Shown: one piece after another, positions 24,206 to 34,242 of the stretch
Layout of the letters: each line of letters starts with the position of its first letter
How positions within the stretch are numbered: the stretch's first letter is position 1
Virus record (IMG/VR): IMGVR_UViG_3300048111_000077
Span: 1-45,457 of that record
DNA: 45,457 bases
Direction: 5' to 3' (one strand)
Origin: a virus
Notes under the pieces: model-generated
Told to the model about the DNA's origin: nothing
Database searches by the model: none
Seen by the model: the letters and a program-made list of their open reading frames with translations, nothing else
Made by a program: the position numbers and the translations under genes

Positions 24206-27200
24206 ATGGCATTTAGGCAGATTAAATCCCCTGCTCTAGCGGACAAGGCGGTAATCAATACCAAGCTTGACGAAAGTGCGGTACAGGGACAATCAACCCT
24301 TACAGGTATGGTAGATCCATCATCGTGTTTCACCCTTCTATATGATGTCGGTACAGACTCATTAAAGAAGATTGGTGCAGACGCGTTCTTCGCATCGTTC
24401 TCTACGGACGACTTGCAAGAAGGGGCTAACCAATATTTCACACCTGAAAGAGCTAAGACTGCTGTTGCAGCTGATATCGCAAGTGCGGTAGCAGTAGAAA
24501 CTAATCGTGCGACAGTAGCAGAAACACTATTACAATCTAACATTGACGCTGAAGCCTCTACACGTGGTTTGGCAGACGTTGCATTGCAAGCAAACATTGA
24601 TGCAGAAGAAGTACGTGCAAAGGCACGTGAAGATTCTATCGAAGTAGCCTATCAGTCTGCTGATAGTGTATTGTCTGGTCGTATTGATTTACTACTAAAC
24701 AACACTGATTCAGCTGCATTAGACTCGTTCGCAGAAATCATTGAAGCATTCCAAGATGCTGATGACGCACTATCCGCTTCAATCATTGCAAACTCTTCAG
24801 CAATCAGCAATGAAGTAACTCGCGCAGTCAATAAAGAAACAGAAATCAATGACCGTGTAAGTGTAGAAATTGCACGTGCACAATCTGCGGAATCAGCACT
24901 TGCTGTACAGATTGGTCAAGAAACGACTCGTGCAACACAAGCAGAATCGGCACTTGCTGCTCGAATCTCTACTGAAGAAGGTCTATCGACTTCTCTACAG
25001 AATCAGATTACTGCTGAAGTTACTCGTGCAACTAATGAAGAAGTACGAATCGAAGGTCGTTTAGACTCTGAAATTACTCGTGCTACTGGTGCAGAAGCTG
25101 CAAACGCGCAGAACATCACAGATGAAATTCTTGCACGTGCTGTTGCTGACACACAAGTCCGTACCGATCTAGGTGCAGATATTATTGCCGGTGACGCTGC
25201 TACTCTAGCATCTGCAAAGGCACATGATGATCTTCTTGTTGGAGATGCAACTGTAGACGGTACTACTAGTAATACTGTTACTGATCGCATCGCAACTGCA
25301 AAAGCAGAAGCAATCATCGAAGCAAGCAACTCTGTAGCAATCGAAAACTCTGCACGAATCGCTGAAGACTCAGACATCAACGCACGTATCGATCAAGAAC
25401 TTATTGACCGTGCTGCGGGTGATACTACTCTACAGGGTAACATCGATACAGAAGAAGCTGCTCGTATTGCTGGTGACGCAAACCTACAATCACAAGTTGA
25501 CTTCATCACAAACAACACTGATCCAGCTGCTCTAGACTCACTAACAGAAATCGTTGGTGCGTTCCAAGACGCAGACAGCGACATCTCTGCACTAGTATCG
25601 TCTAACACTACTGCAATCTCAACTGAGAAGTTACGTGCAGAAACAGCGGAAGGTGTTCTACAAACTAACATCAACACTGAAGCATCAACTCGTTCAACCG
25701 CTGACACTGGTCTACAGTCTCAGATTGATCAGTTAGTAGTTGATCTACAAGTTGATACAGACGACGTTCTTGCAGCTGCAAAAGCATACACAGACGCAGA
25801 GGCAGATTCACATCAAGCAGCTGCTCAGGCACATGCTGACGCGCAAGACGCTGCTCTAATCGGTGACGCATCGGTTGACGGGACTGTAGGTAACACTGTT
25901 ACTTCTCGCATCCAAACTGTTAAGTCTCAATCATTTGCTTACACAGATGCAGAAGTTGCAATTGAAAAAGCACGTGCTGAAGCTGCCGAAGAAGCAGTCG
26001 CTCTACGTACTACTGTACTAGAAGGCGAGATGGACGCAGTTCAGGTTCTTTCTTCACAGAATGAAACCGATCTACGTGCAGAAGAAGTTGCTCGTGCATC
26101 AGGCGATACTAACCTACAAGGTCAGATCGATGCATTGAATGCAAACACTACAATCGACGTTGATGACCTACAAGACCAATTGGATGCAGAAATTCTACGT
26201 GCATCTGGTGTTGAAGCAACTAACGCAGCAGCAGTCGTTACTGAAAAGCAACGTGCAGAAGCGGTAGAAGCTGGTCTACGTACAGACACTAACACAAACA
26301 CTTCAGGAGTTTCAACTAACGCTGGTAACATCGTAGTAGAACGTACTCGTGCACTTGCCGCTGAAGGTGCTCTAAGCACTCGTTTGGACTTAGTAGAAGA
26401 CGACTTCAACGCAGTAGATTCCGATCTACAAGCACAGATTCTTGCTGAAACTGCAAGAGCCGGTGGTGTTGAAGCAGGTCTACAGACTTCTGTAGATTCT
26501 CTACAAACTCAAGTAACTGGTAACGACTCAGACATCCTTGCTCTACAGAACCTAGTAGGTAGTGATGTTGACGATCTACAAGACGCAATCGACGCAGAAG
26601 TCGTACGTGCAACTGCCGCAGAACTAGTAAACGCAACAGCAATTGCAGCAGAAACTACACGTGCAACTGGTGTCGAAGCTGGTCTACGTACAGACGTTGA
26701 TTCTAACCAATCACAAATCACTGCAAATGATTCAGACATTCTTGCTCTACAAGTATTGCAAGCTGCTGATCACTCAGACAACCAAGCACAAATCACTGCT
26801 GAAGTTATTCGTGCAACAGCTGCTGAACTAGTAAATGAAAACGCGATTATTGCAGAACGCAACCGTGCACTTGGTATTGAAGGTGGTCTACGTACTGACG
26901 TGGATAGTGTTCAAGCACAAGTCACTTCAAACGATTCTGACATTCTTGCATTACAAAACCTACAAGCTGGTGACGTTACAGACCTACAATCACAGTTGGA
27001 TGCGGAAATCGTTCGTGCCACTGGTATTGAAGGTGGAATCCGCACAGACGTTGACACCGTAACAGGTCGAGTCGATGCAATCATCGGTACATCTCCACAG
27101 ACTCTAGACACTCTACAAGAAATCGTAGCTGCGTTTGAAGATGCGGACTCAGACATTCAGGGTATCATTGATTCAAACTCTGGTCGATTGACTACTGCTG

Positions 27201-30121
27201 AAACAGACATCGATGCACTAGAAGTACGTGCAACTGACGTTGAAGCTCGTGCAACTGCACTAGAAAGTCGCTCAACTTCTACTGAAGCAAAAGACGTAGA
27301 ACAAGACGGTCGTCTATCAGTAAATGAATCAGACATTGATTCACTAGAAGCGAAAGTTGGTTCTACACTTCTACAAACTGTAGCTGGAACTACTACTGCT
27401 GCAATCAACGAACTACACTCTGAACTAGATGTCGAAGCAGGACATGTTGATACTCTACAGTCTGAAATGGACGCAGTAGAAGGACGTGCAACTGCACTAG
27501 AGACTCGTGCTACTGATCTCGAAACTGAGCAAACAGCACAGGGTGGTCGTCTAACAGTTAACGAAAGTGAAATTGACGCACTGCAAGCCAAGCAAGGTTC
27601 TGCAACGTTGGCAACTGTCGCTACTAACATCTCTGCTGCAATCAACGAACTGCACTCAGAGATCGATGGCGAAGCTGCTGATCTAACTTCTCTAGAAGCT
27701 CGTGTTACTACAGAAGAAGCCAATGTCGATACTCTACAATCTGAAATGGATACAGTAGAAGGACGTGCAACTTCCCTAGAGTCACGAATGACTACAGAAG
27801 AAGGTCACGTAGATACACTACAGACTCAGATGGGTACTTCAACTCTTCTAACAGTTGCTACAGACGTAACTGCAGCCGTAAACGAATTACACGGTCAAGC
27901 AGATTCTAACACAGGTCGTGTTGGTACTCTAGAAGTTGAAATGGACGCTGTCGAAGGTCGTGCGACTTCTCTAGAAACTCGTGCTGGTGCACTAGAAACT
28001 GAACAGGCTCTACAAGGTGGTCGTCTAACAGTTAACGAATCAGACATCGATTCTCTAGAAGCTAAGATCGGTTCTTCTTCAGAAGTTCTAGACACAGTTG
28101 CTCAAACTCTAGTTGGTGCAATCAACGAAGTACACGGTGAGACAGATACTAATACATCTGGTCTTGCGGCTGCTGTTGCTCGTGCAGATGCAGATTCAGA
28201 CGCACTTGTTTCTGAAATTGCTGACCGCATCGCTGCTGACAGTCAGATCCGTATTGATCTAGCTGCTGATCGTAACACAGATCAAGCAGACTACATCGCA
28301 CGTGACGCAGTTGTTCTTGCATCTGCACAAACTTACGCAGAAAACGAAGCAGATGACGCAGAAGCTGCAGCAAAACTTTACGCAGACGGTATCGTTGCTA
28401 ACGAAGCAACTCTACGTGAAAACGCAGATAACGTACTAGACGGTAAGATCACTACTGAAGCAACTACTCGTGCAAATGCTGATAACGCTCTAGACTCACG
28501 TACTACTGTACTTGAGACAGAGATGACTGCAACACAGATTGCCGCTGGTGTCAACGCAGACGGAACATACGCTGCTCCAAGTGGTACTAACTACATTGAC
28601 CTATCTTCATCTCTAACAGATGCAGACAAGAAGTTAGACGCTGCAATCAAAGCGGTTGATACAACTCGTAACTCACAAGTTAACAACCTACAATCACAAA
28701 TCGACGCTGAAGTCGTACGTGCAACTGCCGCAGAAGGTGTTTTAACAACTAACCTATCTGGTGAAGTAACTCGTGCGTCGGACGCTGAAGCTGCTCTAGG
28801 TGTACTAATCACCACTAACGCAACTGCTATCTCAGATGAGGCAAGTCGTGCGCAAGGTGTTGAAGGTTCACTACAGACTCAAATCGATTTCATCACTTCG
28901 AACACTGACTCTGCCGCTCTAGATTCATTGACAGAAATCGTTGCCGCTTTCCAAAGCGCAGACGGTTCTCTTGCTGGTCTAGTTGCTCAGAACCAGACGG
29001 ATATCGCAACTAACGCTTCAGGTCTTGCTCAGGAAATTACTGATCGAGTCGCTGGTGATAATGCAGTCCGTGGTGAGTTCGCTGCTGCTGATGCCGCACT
29101 ACAAACTCAGATTGATGGACGTGTCCAGAGGTCTGGCGATTCAATGACTGGCGACCTAGCAATGGGTGGAAACAAAGTTTCCGGTGTTGCAACTGGTACT
29201 GACGCTGCTGATGCAGTGAACAAAGGTCAGATGGATGCGGGTCTTGCTGCACAGCATATCTCACAGTTCTCTACAGACGATCTAGTAGAAGGTACTAAGA
29301 AGTTCTTCAGCGATGCACTTGCTCGCGCTTCAGTATCTCTAACAGATGTCGCTGGTGCTGGTAAAGCGTCATACGACCAATCAACTGGTGTATTCTCAAT
29401 CGACACTGCTAAGACCATGTTGGAACTAGCAGACGTATCTGATACAGCATACGACGGTAAGAACGGTTACGTATTACGTGTAAATAACACTCTAGACGGA
29501 ATGTCTCTACAAGATCCAACTCAGTTGGCATTCAACAACGCACAACGTCAGACTATGTCTGGTGACGGTGCGCAGTCTACTTTCGCTCTGAACTTCTACA
29601 CGCAAGATCAGAACGCGATCGTATTCGTTGGTGGTGTTATTCAGGATCCATCGGTTCACTACTCGATTGATGCTGCTAACCAGACTATCACGTTCAACGC
29701 TGCACTTCCAGTTGGTACACAAGCGGTTGTTATCGCTCAGTCTACTAACTCAGTTGGTGTACTTGATCCTAAGTCTGTCGGTCTGGAGACTCTTGCGGAT
29801 AACATCAAGGTATTCGAACAGGGTAATGATGTTGTTGCCGGAACTTCTGCTACAGTAGTTTCTGCATTCAATAAGACAACTTATCGTTCTGCTAAGTACG
29901 TAGTTACTACAGAATTGAACGGTGAGTTCGAGACTCGCGAATGTCTAGTTATACACAACGGCACAAACGCGTTCATTACTGAATATGGTATCCTATACAC
30001 TGGTTCCTCACTATTGGGTGACACAGACGTACAGGTTAACGGTTCAAGTGTTGAATTGACTTACACGGCTGTAGACGCTGGTGCGGTAGTATCTGTATCT
30101 GCGACATACGTCGACGCATAA
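24206..30121 (+). CDS. giant coiled-coil tail fibre (1971 aa)
   Basis: AGGAGA lies 8 bp upstream. The N terminus (FRQIKSPALADKAVINTKLD) begins with a beta domain and then FSTDDLQEGANQYFTPERA, a motif widespread in phage tail fibres. Residues ~95-1640 are mostly Ala/Glu/Asp/Thr-rich heptads (ATNEEVRIEGRLDSEITRAT style). They are punctuated by four copies of a LDSLTEIVGAFQDADS-type element and four ~85-residue units with AINELHSE. A second STDDLVEGTKKFFS motif (near residue 1690) opens the C-terminal beta region, which includes IVFVGGVIQDPSVHYSID and a knob ending SVSATYVDA. It should be a long trimeric rod, plausibly a long tail fibre. No GIY- or peptidase-type domain is visible. Confidence 0.75.
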   Translation: MAFRQIKSPALADKAVINTKLDESAVQGQSTLTGMVDPSSCFTLLYDVGTDSLKKIGADAFFASFSTDDLQEGANQYFTPERAKTAVAADIASAVAVETNRATVAETLLQSNIDAEASTRGLADVALQANIDAEEVRAKAREDSIEVAYQSADSVLSGRIDLLLNNTDSAALDSFAEIIEAFQDADDALSASIIANSSAISNEVTRAVNKETEINDRVSVEIARAQSAESALAVQIGQETTRATQAESALAARISTEEGLSTSLQNQITAEVTRATNEEVRIEGRLDSEITRATGAEAANAQNITDEILARAVADTQVRTDLGADIIAGDAATLASAKAHDDLLVGDATVDGTTSNTVTDRIATAKAEAIIEASNSVAIENSARIAEDSDINARIDQELIDRAAGDTTLQGNIDTEEAARIAGDANLQSQVDFITNNTDPAALDSLTEIVGAFQDADSDISALVSSNTTAISTEKLRAETAEGVLQTNINTEASTRSTADTGLQSQIDQLVVDLQVDTDDVLAAAKAYTDAEADSHQAAAQAHADAQDAALIGDASVDGTVGNTVTSRIQTVKSQSFAYTDAEVAIEKARAEAAEEAVALRTTVLEGEMDAVQVLSSQNETDLRAEEVARASGDTNLQGQIDALNANTTIDVDDLQDQLDAEILRASGVEATNAAAVVTEKQRAEAVEAGLRTDTNTNTSGVSTNAGNIVVERTRALAAEGALSTRLDLVEDDFNAVDSDLQAQILAETARAGGVEAGLQTSVDSLQTQVTGNDSDILALQNLVGSDVDDLQDAIDAEVVRATAAELVNATAIAAETTRATGVEAGLRTDVDSNQSQITANDSDILALQVLQAADHSDNQAQITAEVIRATAAELVNENAIIAERNRALGIEGGLRTDVDSVQAQVTSNDSDILALQNLQAGDVTDLQSQLDAEIVRATGIEGGIRTDVDTVTGRVDAIIGTSPQTLDTLQEIVAAFEDADSDIQGIIDSNSGRLTTAETDIDALEVRATDVEARATALESRSTSTEAKDVEQDGRLSVNESDIDSLEAKVGSTLLQTVAGTTTAAINELHSELDVEAGHVDTLQSEMDAVEGRATALETRATDLETEQTAQGGRLTVNESEIDALQAKQGSATLATVATNISAAINELHSEIDGEAADLTSLEARVTTEEANVDTLQSEMDTVEGRATSLESRMTTEEGHVDTLQTQMGTSTLLTVATDVTAAVNELHGQADSNTGRVGTLEVEMDAVEGRATSLETRAGALETEQALQGGRLTVNESDIDSLEAKIGSSSEVLDTVAQTLVGAINEVHGETDTNTSGLAAAVARADADSDALVSEIADRIAADSQIRIDLAADRNTDQADYIARDAVVLASAQTYAENEADDAEAAAKLYADGIVANEATLRENADNVLDGKITTEATTRANADNALDSRTTVLETEMTATQIAAGVNADGTYAAPSGTNYIDLSSSLTDADKKLDAAIKAVDTTRNSQVNNLQSQIDAEVVRATAAEGVLTTNLSGEVTRASDAEAALGVLITTNATAISDEASRAQGVEGSLQTQIDFITSNTDSAALDSLTEIVAAFQSADGSLAGLVAQNQTDIATNASGLAQEITDRVAGDNAVRGEFAAADAALQTQIDGRVQRSGDSMTGDLAMGGNKVSGVATGTDAADAVNKGQMDAGLAAQHISQFSTDDLVEGTKKFFSDALARASVSLTDVAGAGKASYDQSTGVFSIDTAKTMLELADVSDTAYDGKNGYVLRVNNTLDGMSLQDPTQLAFNNAQRQTMSGDGAQSTFALNFYTQDQNAIVFVGGVIQDPSVHYSIDAANQTITFNAALPVGTQAVVIAQSTNSVGVLDPKSVGLETLADNIKVFEQGNDVVAGTSATVVSAFNKTTYRSAKYVVTTELNGEFETRECLVIHNGTNAFITEYGILYTGSSLLGDTDVQVNGSSVELTYTAVDAGAVVSVSATYVDA
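27335..28145 (+). repeat. four ~70-85-aa coiled-coil repeats (AINELH units)
   Basis: Units contain AAINELHSELD, AAINELHSEID, AAVNELHGQAD and GAINEVHGETD, each preceded by a SLEAK- or TSTL-type turn and followed by LETRA/LESRM heptads. They are diverged at DNA level. Confidence 0.7.
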
Positions 30122-30128
30122 TAACGTC

Positions 30129-30151
30129 GGGGGTAGAATCAGTCTACCCCC
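30129..30151 (+). terminator. GC-rich hairpin between the two coiled-coil fibres
   Basis: GGGGGTAGA (30129-30137) pairs perfectly with TCTACCCCC (30143-30151) around a 5-base loop. The following bases (acttctcta) lack a clear T tract, so it may attenuate or protect an RNA end rather than fully stop transcription. Confidence 0.5.
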
Positions 30152-30184
30152 ACTTCTCTAATATATTCTAAAAGGTATAAACTA

Positions 30185-32470
30185 ATGAGTACTAACAAAA
30201 AGTTTAGAATTCAGAACGGAGCTGACATAGTTGGAGAACTATCAATCAACGACGTTACTGTTATTGGCGCAGACGGCAAGGTTGTCGCAGGGGCCATCCA
30301 AGATGCGGTAGCAAGTTTAACTGCTGCTGACATCGCGGACCTACAGTCGCAAGTTACCGCGATTCTAGGTACGTCTCCAGAAACTCTGGATACATTGCAA
30401 GAAATCGTAACTGCATTCGAAGGTGCGGACAGCACTCTAACAGGTTCTGTTGCTCAGAACGCATCTGACATTGCAACAATCAATACTACTCTAACAAACG
30501 GCGTTGCAACACCAACTGACATTGCTACATTAACTGCGTCAGTTACCGCTGAAGAAACTCGTGCTACTACAGCTGAAGCAGCAAACGCTGCGGCAATTGC
30601 TGCTGCAAACTCACGTACTTCTGGTATCAGCACATCTTCAGGTTCAACTGATATTCAGATGACTGCTGAACTTGACATGGATAGTAACAACATCAAGAAC
30701 GCTAATGATGTTTATGCTGCTCGTGGATTCATTGATCACATTGAAGCAGATGACCTAAAAGTTCAAACGGGAACTGTCGATTTCGAAGGTTCTATAGTAA
30801 ACTTCGGTTCGTCAACAATCACTGGTAGTGGTTTCGGTAATGCCACTAAGACAGAGGTCGATCAACACTTAAACATTTCTACTGCTAATGCTGGCGAATT
30901 CGTCAAGTGGACTGGTACAGACTATGAGTGGACCGATCTAGTAAGTGGCCGTTTGGCAACAGATCAACTTCAGATTGCATCTGGTGGTTCAATAACTGCT
31001 ACTGGTCCTGGCGGAACATTCGACTTCCAAGACGGTATTGTCATGCTAAGTGGTTCGGATGTTAGAGTTGATACTCCGACAGACGTTGGACAAGCTGCTA
31101 ACAAAGGATATGTTGATGGTGTTGTTGCGGCAACTGTAGACGCTGCCCCTGCGGCATTGGATACGTTGAACGAACTAGCTGCGGCACTTGGTGACGACGC
31201 GAACTTCTCTGCGACAGTAGCAACATCCATTGGAACCAAAGCAAGTCAAACTGATCATGACGCAGAAGTTGCTGCTCGAATTGCGGCCGTTAGTTCGGAA
31301 GCAAGTACACGTAGTTCTGCTGACGCAGCTCTACAAGCAGAGATAGACGCTCTTGAAGTACTTCAGTCCGGTGACGTATCTGGTCTACAAGCACAGATTA
31401 ATGCGGAAGCAGGACGTGCGGCAAGTGCAGAAGCAGTTAACGCTGCGAACATCGTGTCAGAAACATCTGCACGTAGTTCTGCTGATGCTGCTTTAGAGTC
31501 TGACATCATTGGTCTACAGAATCAGGTCAGTACTATTATTTCTGGTTCCCCTGCGTCTCTAGACACATTGGTTGAGATTGTATCTGCATTTGAAACTGCT
31601 GACGCATCCCTATCTGGTGTTATCACGGCAAACGGTGGTCGATTGACTACTGCTGAGAACAACATCACTGCACTCGAAGCGGACCTAACTGCTGAAGAGT
31701 CTGCACGTGGTGCTGGTGATGTTGCACTACAGGCAAACATTGATGCAGAAGCAACAACTCGATCTAACCTTGGTTCACAACTTCTAGGCTACATCAACAT
31801 CAACGGTGCTGCAATTACCGCTGGTGATAATGCTAACTCTGCGGAAATTGCGACTGAGAAGTCACGTGCGGAAGGTGCTGAGGCTACTCTACAGTCTAAC
31901 ATCGATGCATTGACATCTTCTACAGGTGGTGATGTTAGTGGTCTACAGGCAAACATTGATGCAGAAGCATCTACTCGTAGTTCTGCTGATAGCGCACTAC
32001 AGAGTTCGATTGACGCTGAAGAAACTCGTGCGACATCTGCGGAAGCTGGACTACAGTCTCAGATTTCTAATGTATTGTCTAACACAGACGCAACTGCACT
32101 AAACTCTCTTGCAGAAATCGTTGCTGAGTTCCAATCTGCTGACAGCACTCTAACAGGTGCGGTTGCTGGACACGGTACTCGATTGACTTCTCTAGAGTCA
32201 TCTACATCTGCAATCCTAGCATGGGATACAGATAACGTCTCAGAAGGAAGTACTAATAAGTACTGGACTCCAGAGCGTACTAAGACAGCTCTATCTGGTG
32301 GTCTATGTATCACTTATAACTCTACTACTGGTGAGATTAAGATTGATGAAGCAGAAACTGCATCATCTCTACACGTTGCATCTTCATCGGATGCAAACGA
32401 ACTAGGTGGACAGGCTCCATCTCACTACCGTATCGATGTATACGATGTGAATGGTACAGTTGTAAACTAA
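30185..32470 (+). CDS. coiled-coil fibre (761 aa), positional counterpart of fibritin
   Basis: 761 residues with AAGG upstream. The N terminus (KKFRIQNGADIVGELSINDV) is a short beta segment. Four copies of the LDTLQEIVTAFEGADS-type element alternate with Ala/Glu/Asp heptads (TRATTAEAANAAAIAA style). A TSTISGS-like beta interlude lies near residues 150-310. Near the end is WDTDNVSEGSTNKYWTPERT, the fibre motif also found in the 1971-aa protein, followed by a small C-terminal domain ending SHYRIDVYDVNGTVVN. It sits directly before gp13, where T4 has wac (fibritin). It could be collar whiskers or a tail fibre. A strong terminator follows. Confidence 0.65.
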   Translation: MSTNKKFRIQNGADIVGELSINDVTVIGADGKVVAGAIQDAVASLTAADIADLQSQVTAILGTSPETLDTLQEIVTAFEGADSTLTGSVAQNASDIATINTTLTNGVATPTDIATLTASVTAEETRATTAEAANAAAIAAANSRTSGISTSSGSTDIQMTAELDMDSNNIKNANDVYAARGFIDHIEADDLKVQTGTVDFEGSIVNFGSSTITGSGFGNATKTEVDQHLNISTANAGEFVKWTGTDYEWTDLVSGRLATDQLQIASGGSITATGPGGTFDFQDGIVMLSGSDVRVDTPTDVGQAANKGYVDGVVAATVDAAPAALDTLNELAAALGDDANFSATVATSIGTKASQTDHDAEVAARIAAVSSEASTRSSADAALQAEIDALEVLQSGDVSGLQAQINAEAGRAASAEAVNAANIVSETSARSSADAALESDIIGLQNQVSTIISGSPASLDTLVEIVSAFETADASLSGVITANGGRLTTAENNITALEADLTAEESARGAGDVALQANIDAEATTRSNLGSQLLGYININGAAITAGDNANSAEIATEKSRAEGAEATLQSNIDALTSSTGGDVSGLQANIDAEASTRSSADSALQSSIDAEETRATSAEAGLQSQISNVLSNTDATALNSLAEIVAEFQSADSTLTGAVAGHGTRLTSLESSTSAILAWDTDNVSEGSTNKYWTPERTKTALSGGLCITYNSTTGEIKIDEAETASSLHVASSSDANELGGQAPSHYRIDVYDVNGTVVN

Positions 32471-32492
32471 TCTAGGTTTCGACCAAGATATG

Positions 32493-32518
32493 AAAGGGGA
32501 CTTCGGTCCCCTTTTTTT
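32493..32518 (+). terminator. strong rho-independent terminator
   Basis: AAAGGGGAC (32493-32501), a TTCG tetraloop, GTCCCCTTT (32506-32514) and a run of T. This is a textbook intrinsic terminator separating the fibre block from the neck and terminase operon. Confidence 0.92.
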
Positions 32519-32532
32519 ATATTTATTTTTGA

Positions 32533-32552
32533 TATAAATAAACGTATAAATA
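32533..32552 (+). promoter_or_regulatory. tandem T4-type late promoters
   Basis: Two exact TATAAATA elements at 32533-32540 and 32545-32552, 12 bp apart, about one helical turn. They drive gp13 to gp17. The doubling suggests high or robust expression. Confidence 0.8.
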
Positions 32553-32580
32553 GTAAGGCAACCAATATTGGACTATAGTC

Positions 32581-33351
32581 ATGTATTCAACAAGTAGAGA
32601 AGATTTAATCGATTACTGCCTTCGTGCTCTAGGGCATCCGGTAGTCGAAGTTAATATCGATGAAGAACAACTCGACGATCGTATCGACGAAGCATTACAG
32701 TGGTTTCGTGAAAATCATCCGGACGGTTCTAAGAGATATTACCTAAAACATCAATTGACTCAGACCGATATTGATAACCAGTCAGTAGATTTAAGCGACA
32801 GTCTGGATCTAAGTGCAGTAGTAAGAATGATCCCTATGAGTTTTAGTAATGCTCACAACGGATGGTTCAGTGACTCGTGGCAGTTCATGTCCCATACCAT
32901 TAGTGACTTCGCCAATGGTGGTGGTCTATTGGGTGATCTAGCACACTACGAGCAGATGCAACAACAACTATCATTATTGGACATGAAACTAGGCGGTCAT
33001 CCACAAATTACTTTTGACCGACAGTACAATAGAATTAACTTACATGTTTCTAAAACGAATCTTAAACTAGATGACTATGTAATATTTGAAGTCTACGGTA
33101 TTAGAAATCCAGACGAAACAGTAAACGAATATAACTCGCTATGGAATCATCGATTCCTCAAAGAATATTCAACCGCATTGATTAAACGTCAATGGGGAAC
33201 AAACCTAACTAAATTTGATGGTATGACTTTGCCTGGCGGTATTACAGTCAACGCTCGTCAGATCTATGAAGACTCTCTACAAGAGATAGAGAAAATCATG
33301 GAGAAATTCCGTAACGAGGAAGATGAAGGTCCAATCTTCTTTATGGGGTAA
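32581..33351 (+). CDS. 13: neck protein, T4 gp13-like
   Basis: 256 residues. The N terminus (REDLIDYCLRALGHPVVEVN, then LDDRIDEALQWFRENH) is diagnostic of T4-type gp13 in marine phages; T4 gp13 is 309 residues. The C terminus has ITVNARQIYEDSLQEIEKIM. gp13 is a head-completion protein that forms the neck disc with gp14 and joins portal to tail. It is first after tandem late promoters. gp14 starts 3 bp after its stop, matching the T4 gene pair. Confidence 0.85.
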   Translation: MYSTSREDLIDYCLRALGHPVVEVNIDEEQLDDRIDEALQWFRENHPDGSKRYYLKHQLTQTDIDNQSVDLSDSLDLSAVVRMIPMSFSNAHNGWFSDSWQFMSHTISDFANGGGLLGDLAHYEQMQQQLSLLDMKLGGHPQITFDRQYNRINLHVSKTNLKLDDYVIFEVYGIRNPDETVNEYNSLWNHRFLKEYSTALIKRQWGTNLTKFDGMTLPGGITVNARQIYEDSLQEIEKIMEKFRNEEDEGPIFFMG

Positions 33352-33354
33352 AGC

Positions 33355-34242
33355 ATGGCCACCAATCCATATATCACTACAAAAAGTAGAGCAGAACAAT
33401 CGCTCTATGAAGATCTTTTAATCGAATCAATCCAGTTCTATGGTCAGGATGTATATTACCTACCAAGAGAGGTTGTCGAAAGAGAAGACATATTCCTAGA
33501 CAGCATTCAGTCTCAGTTCTCAGACGCATATAAAGTAGAAGTGTACATTGAGAACGGTGATGCTTTTGATGGAGAGGGTGATCTGTTCACCAAATTTGGT
33601 ATCGAATTGCGAGACCAAGCAACCTTTGTCATTGCACGTCGACGATGGAGAGAATTGATTGGAGACCGCCTCTCTGAGTACGAGTTCCGTCCACGTGAAG
33701 GTGACTTAATATTCCTTCCTCTATCAGAGTCTTTGTTCGAGGTAAAGAGAGTCGAGACAGAAACTCCTTTCTACCAGTTATCACAACTACCTCAATTCCG
33801 TATGCAGTGCGAGTTATTCGAATTCTCAGACGAAGATTTCGACACTGGCATCCCTATGATAGACCAAGTAGAAGAAGAGTCTGCATTCCAGTACGAATTA
33901 ACTATGGAACCAGAGACGGAAGAAAATGAAGAACAGCATTATGCCATTGGAGAAGTGGTGACCCAAACCTTTGCAGACTATGTTATGGAAGGAGAGGTTA
34001 CTGAATGGAACGGTCAGACCCGCTTGTTGAAACTAGCACACAATGGATCTAGTGACGGGGAAGAGCGAGTATGGTTAGACACCATGCCTATAAGGGGAGA
34101 CTGGGCAGAACTTACTCCAATAACAATTACTGACGGCATAAACGAAATACAACCTCTTTCCCAGAATCAAACATTCGATGATTTCGCTAATGACTTCATA
34201 GATTTCACTGAGACAAATCCATTCGGAGATATATTACAATGA
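33355..34242 (+). CDS. 14: neck protein, T4 gp14-like
   Basis: 295 residues. The N terminus (NPYITTKSRAEQSLYEDLLI, QFYGQDVYYLPREVVEREDI) fits gp14 of T4-like phages (T4: 256 residues). The middle carries FVIARRRWRELIGDR and the family-typical EGDLIFLPLSESLFEVKRVE. The C-terminal third is acidic and variable. With gp13 it seals the packaged head and provides the tail docking surface. It lies between gp13 (3-bp gap) and gp15 (overlap ATGA), exactly as in T4. Confidence 0.85.
   Translation: MATNPYITTKSRAEQSLYEDLLIESIQFYGQDVYYLPREVVEREDIFLDSIQSQFSDAYKVEVYIENGDAFDGEGDLFTKFGIELRDQATFVIARRRWRELIGDRLSEYEFRPREGDLIFLPLSESLFEVKRVETETPFYQLSQLPQFRMQCELFEFSDEDFDTGIPMIDQVEEESAFQYELTMEPETEENEEQHYAIGEVVTQTFADYVMEGEVTEWNGQTRLLKLAHNGSSDGEERVWLDTMPIRGDWAELTPITITDGINEIQPLSQNQTFDDFANDFIDFTETNPFGDILQ

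Noticed and set aside
27157-27723. Long minus-strand ORF (188 aa) rich in Ser/Ala/Arg
   Set aside because: Mirror of codon-biased coiled-coil repeats; no start context or family resemblance, and all firm genes are on the + strand.
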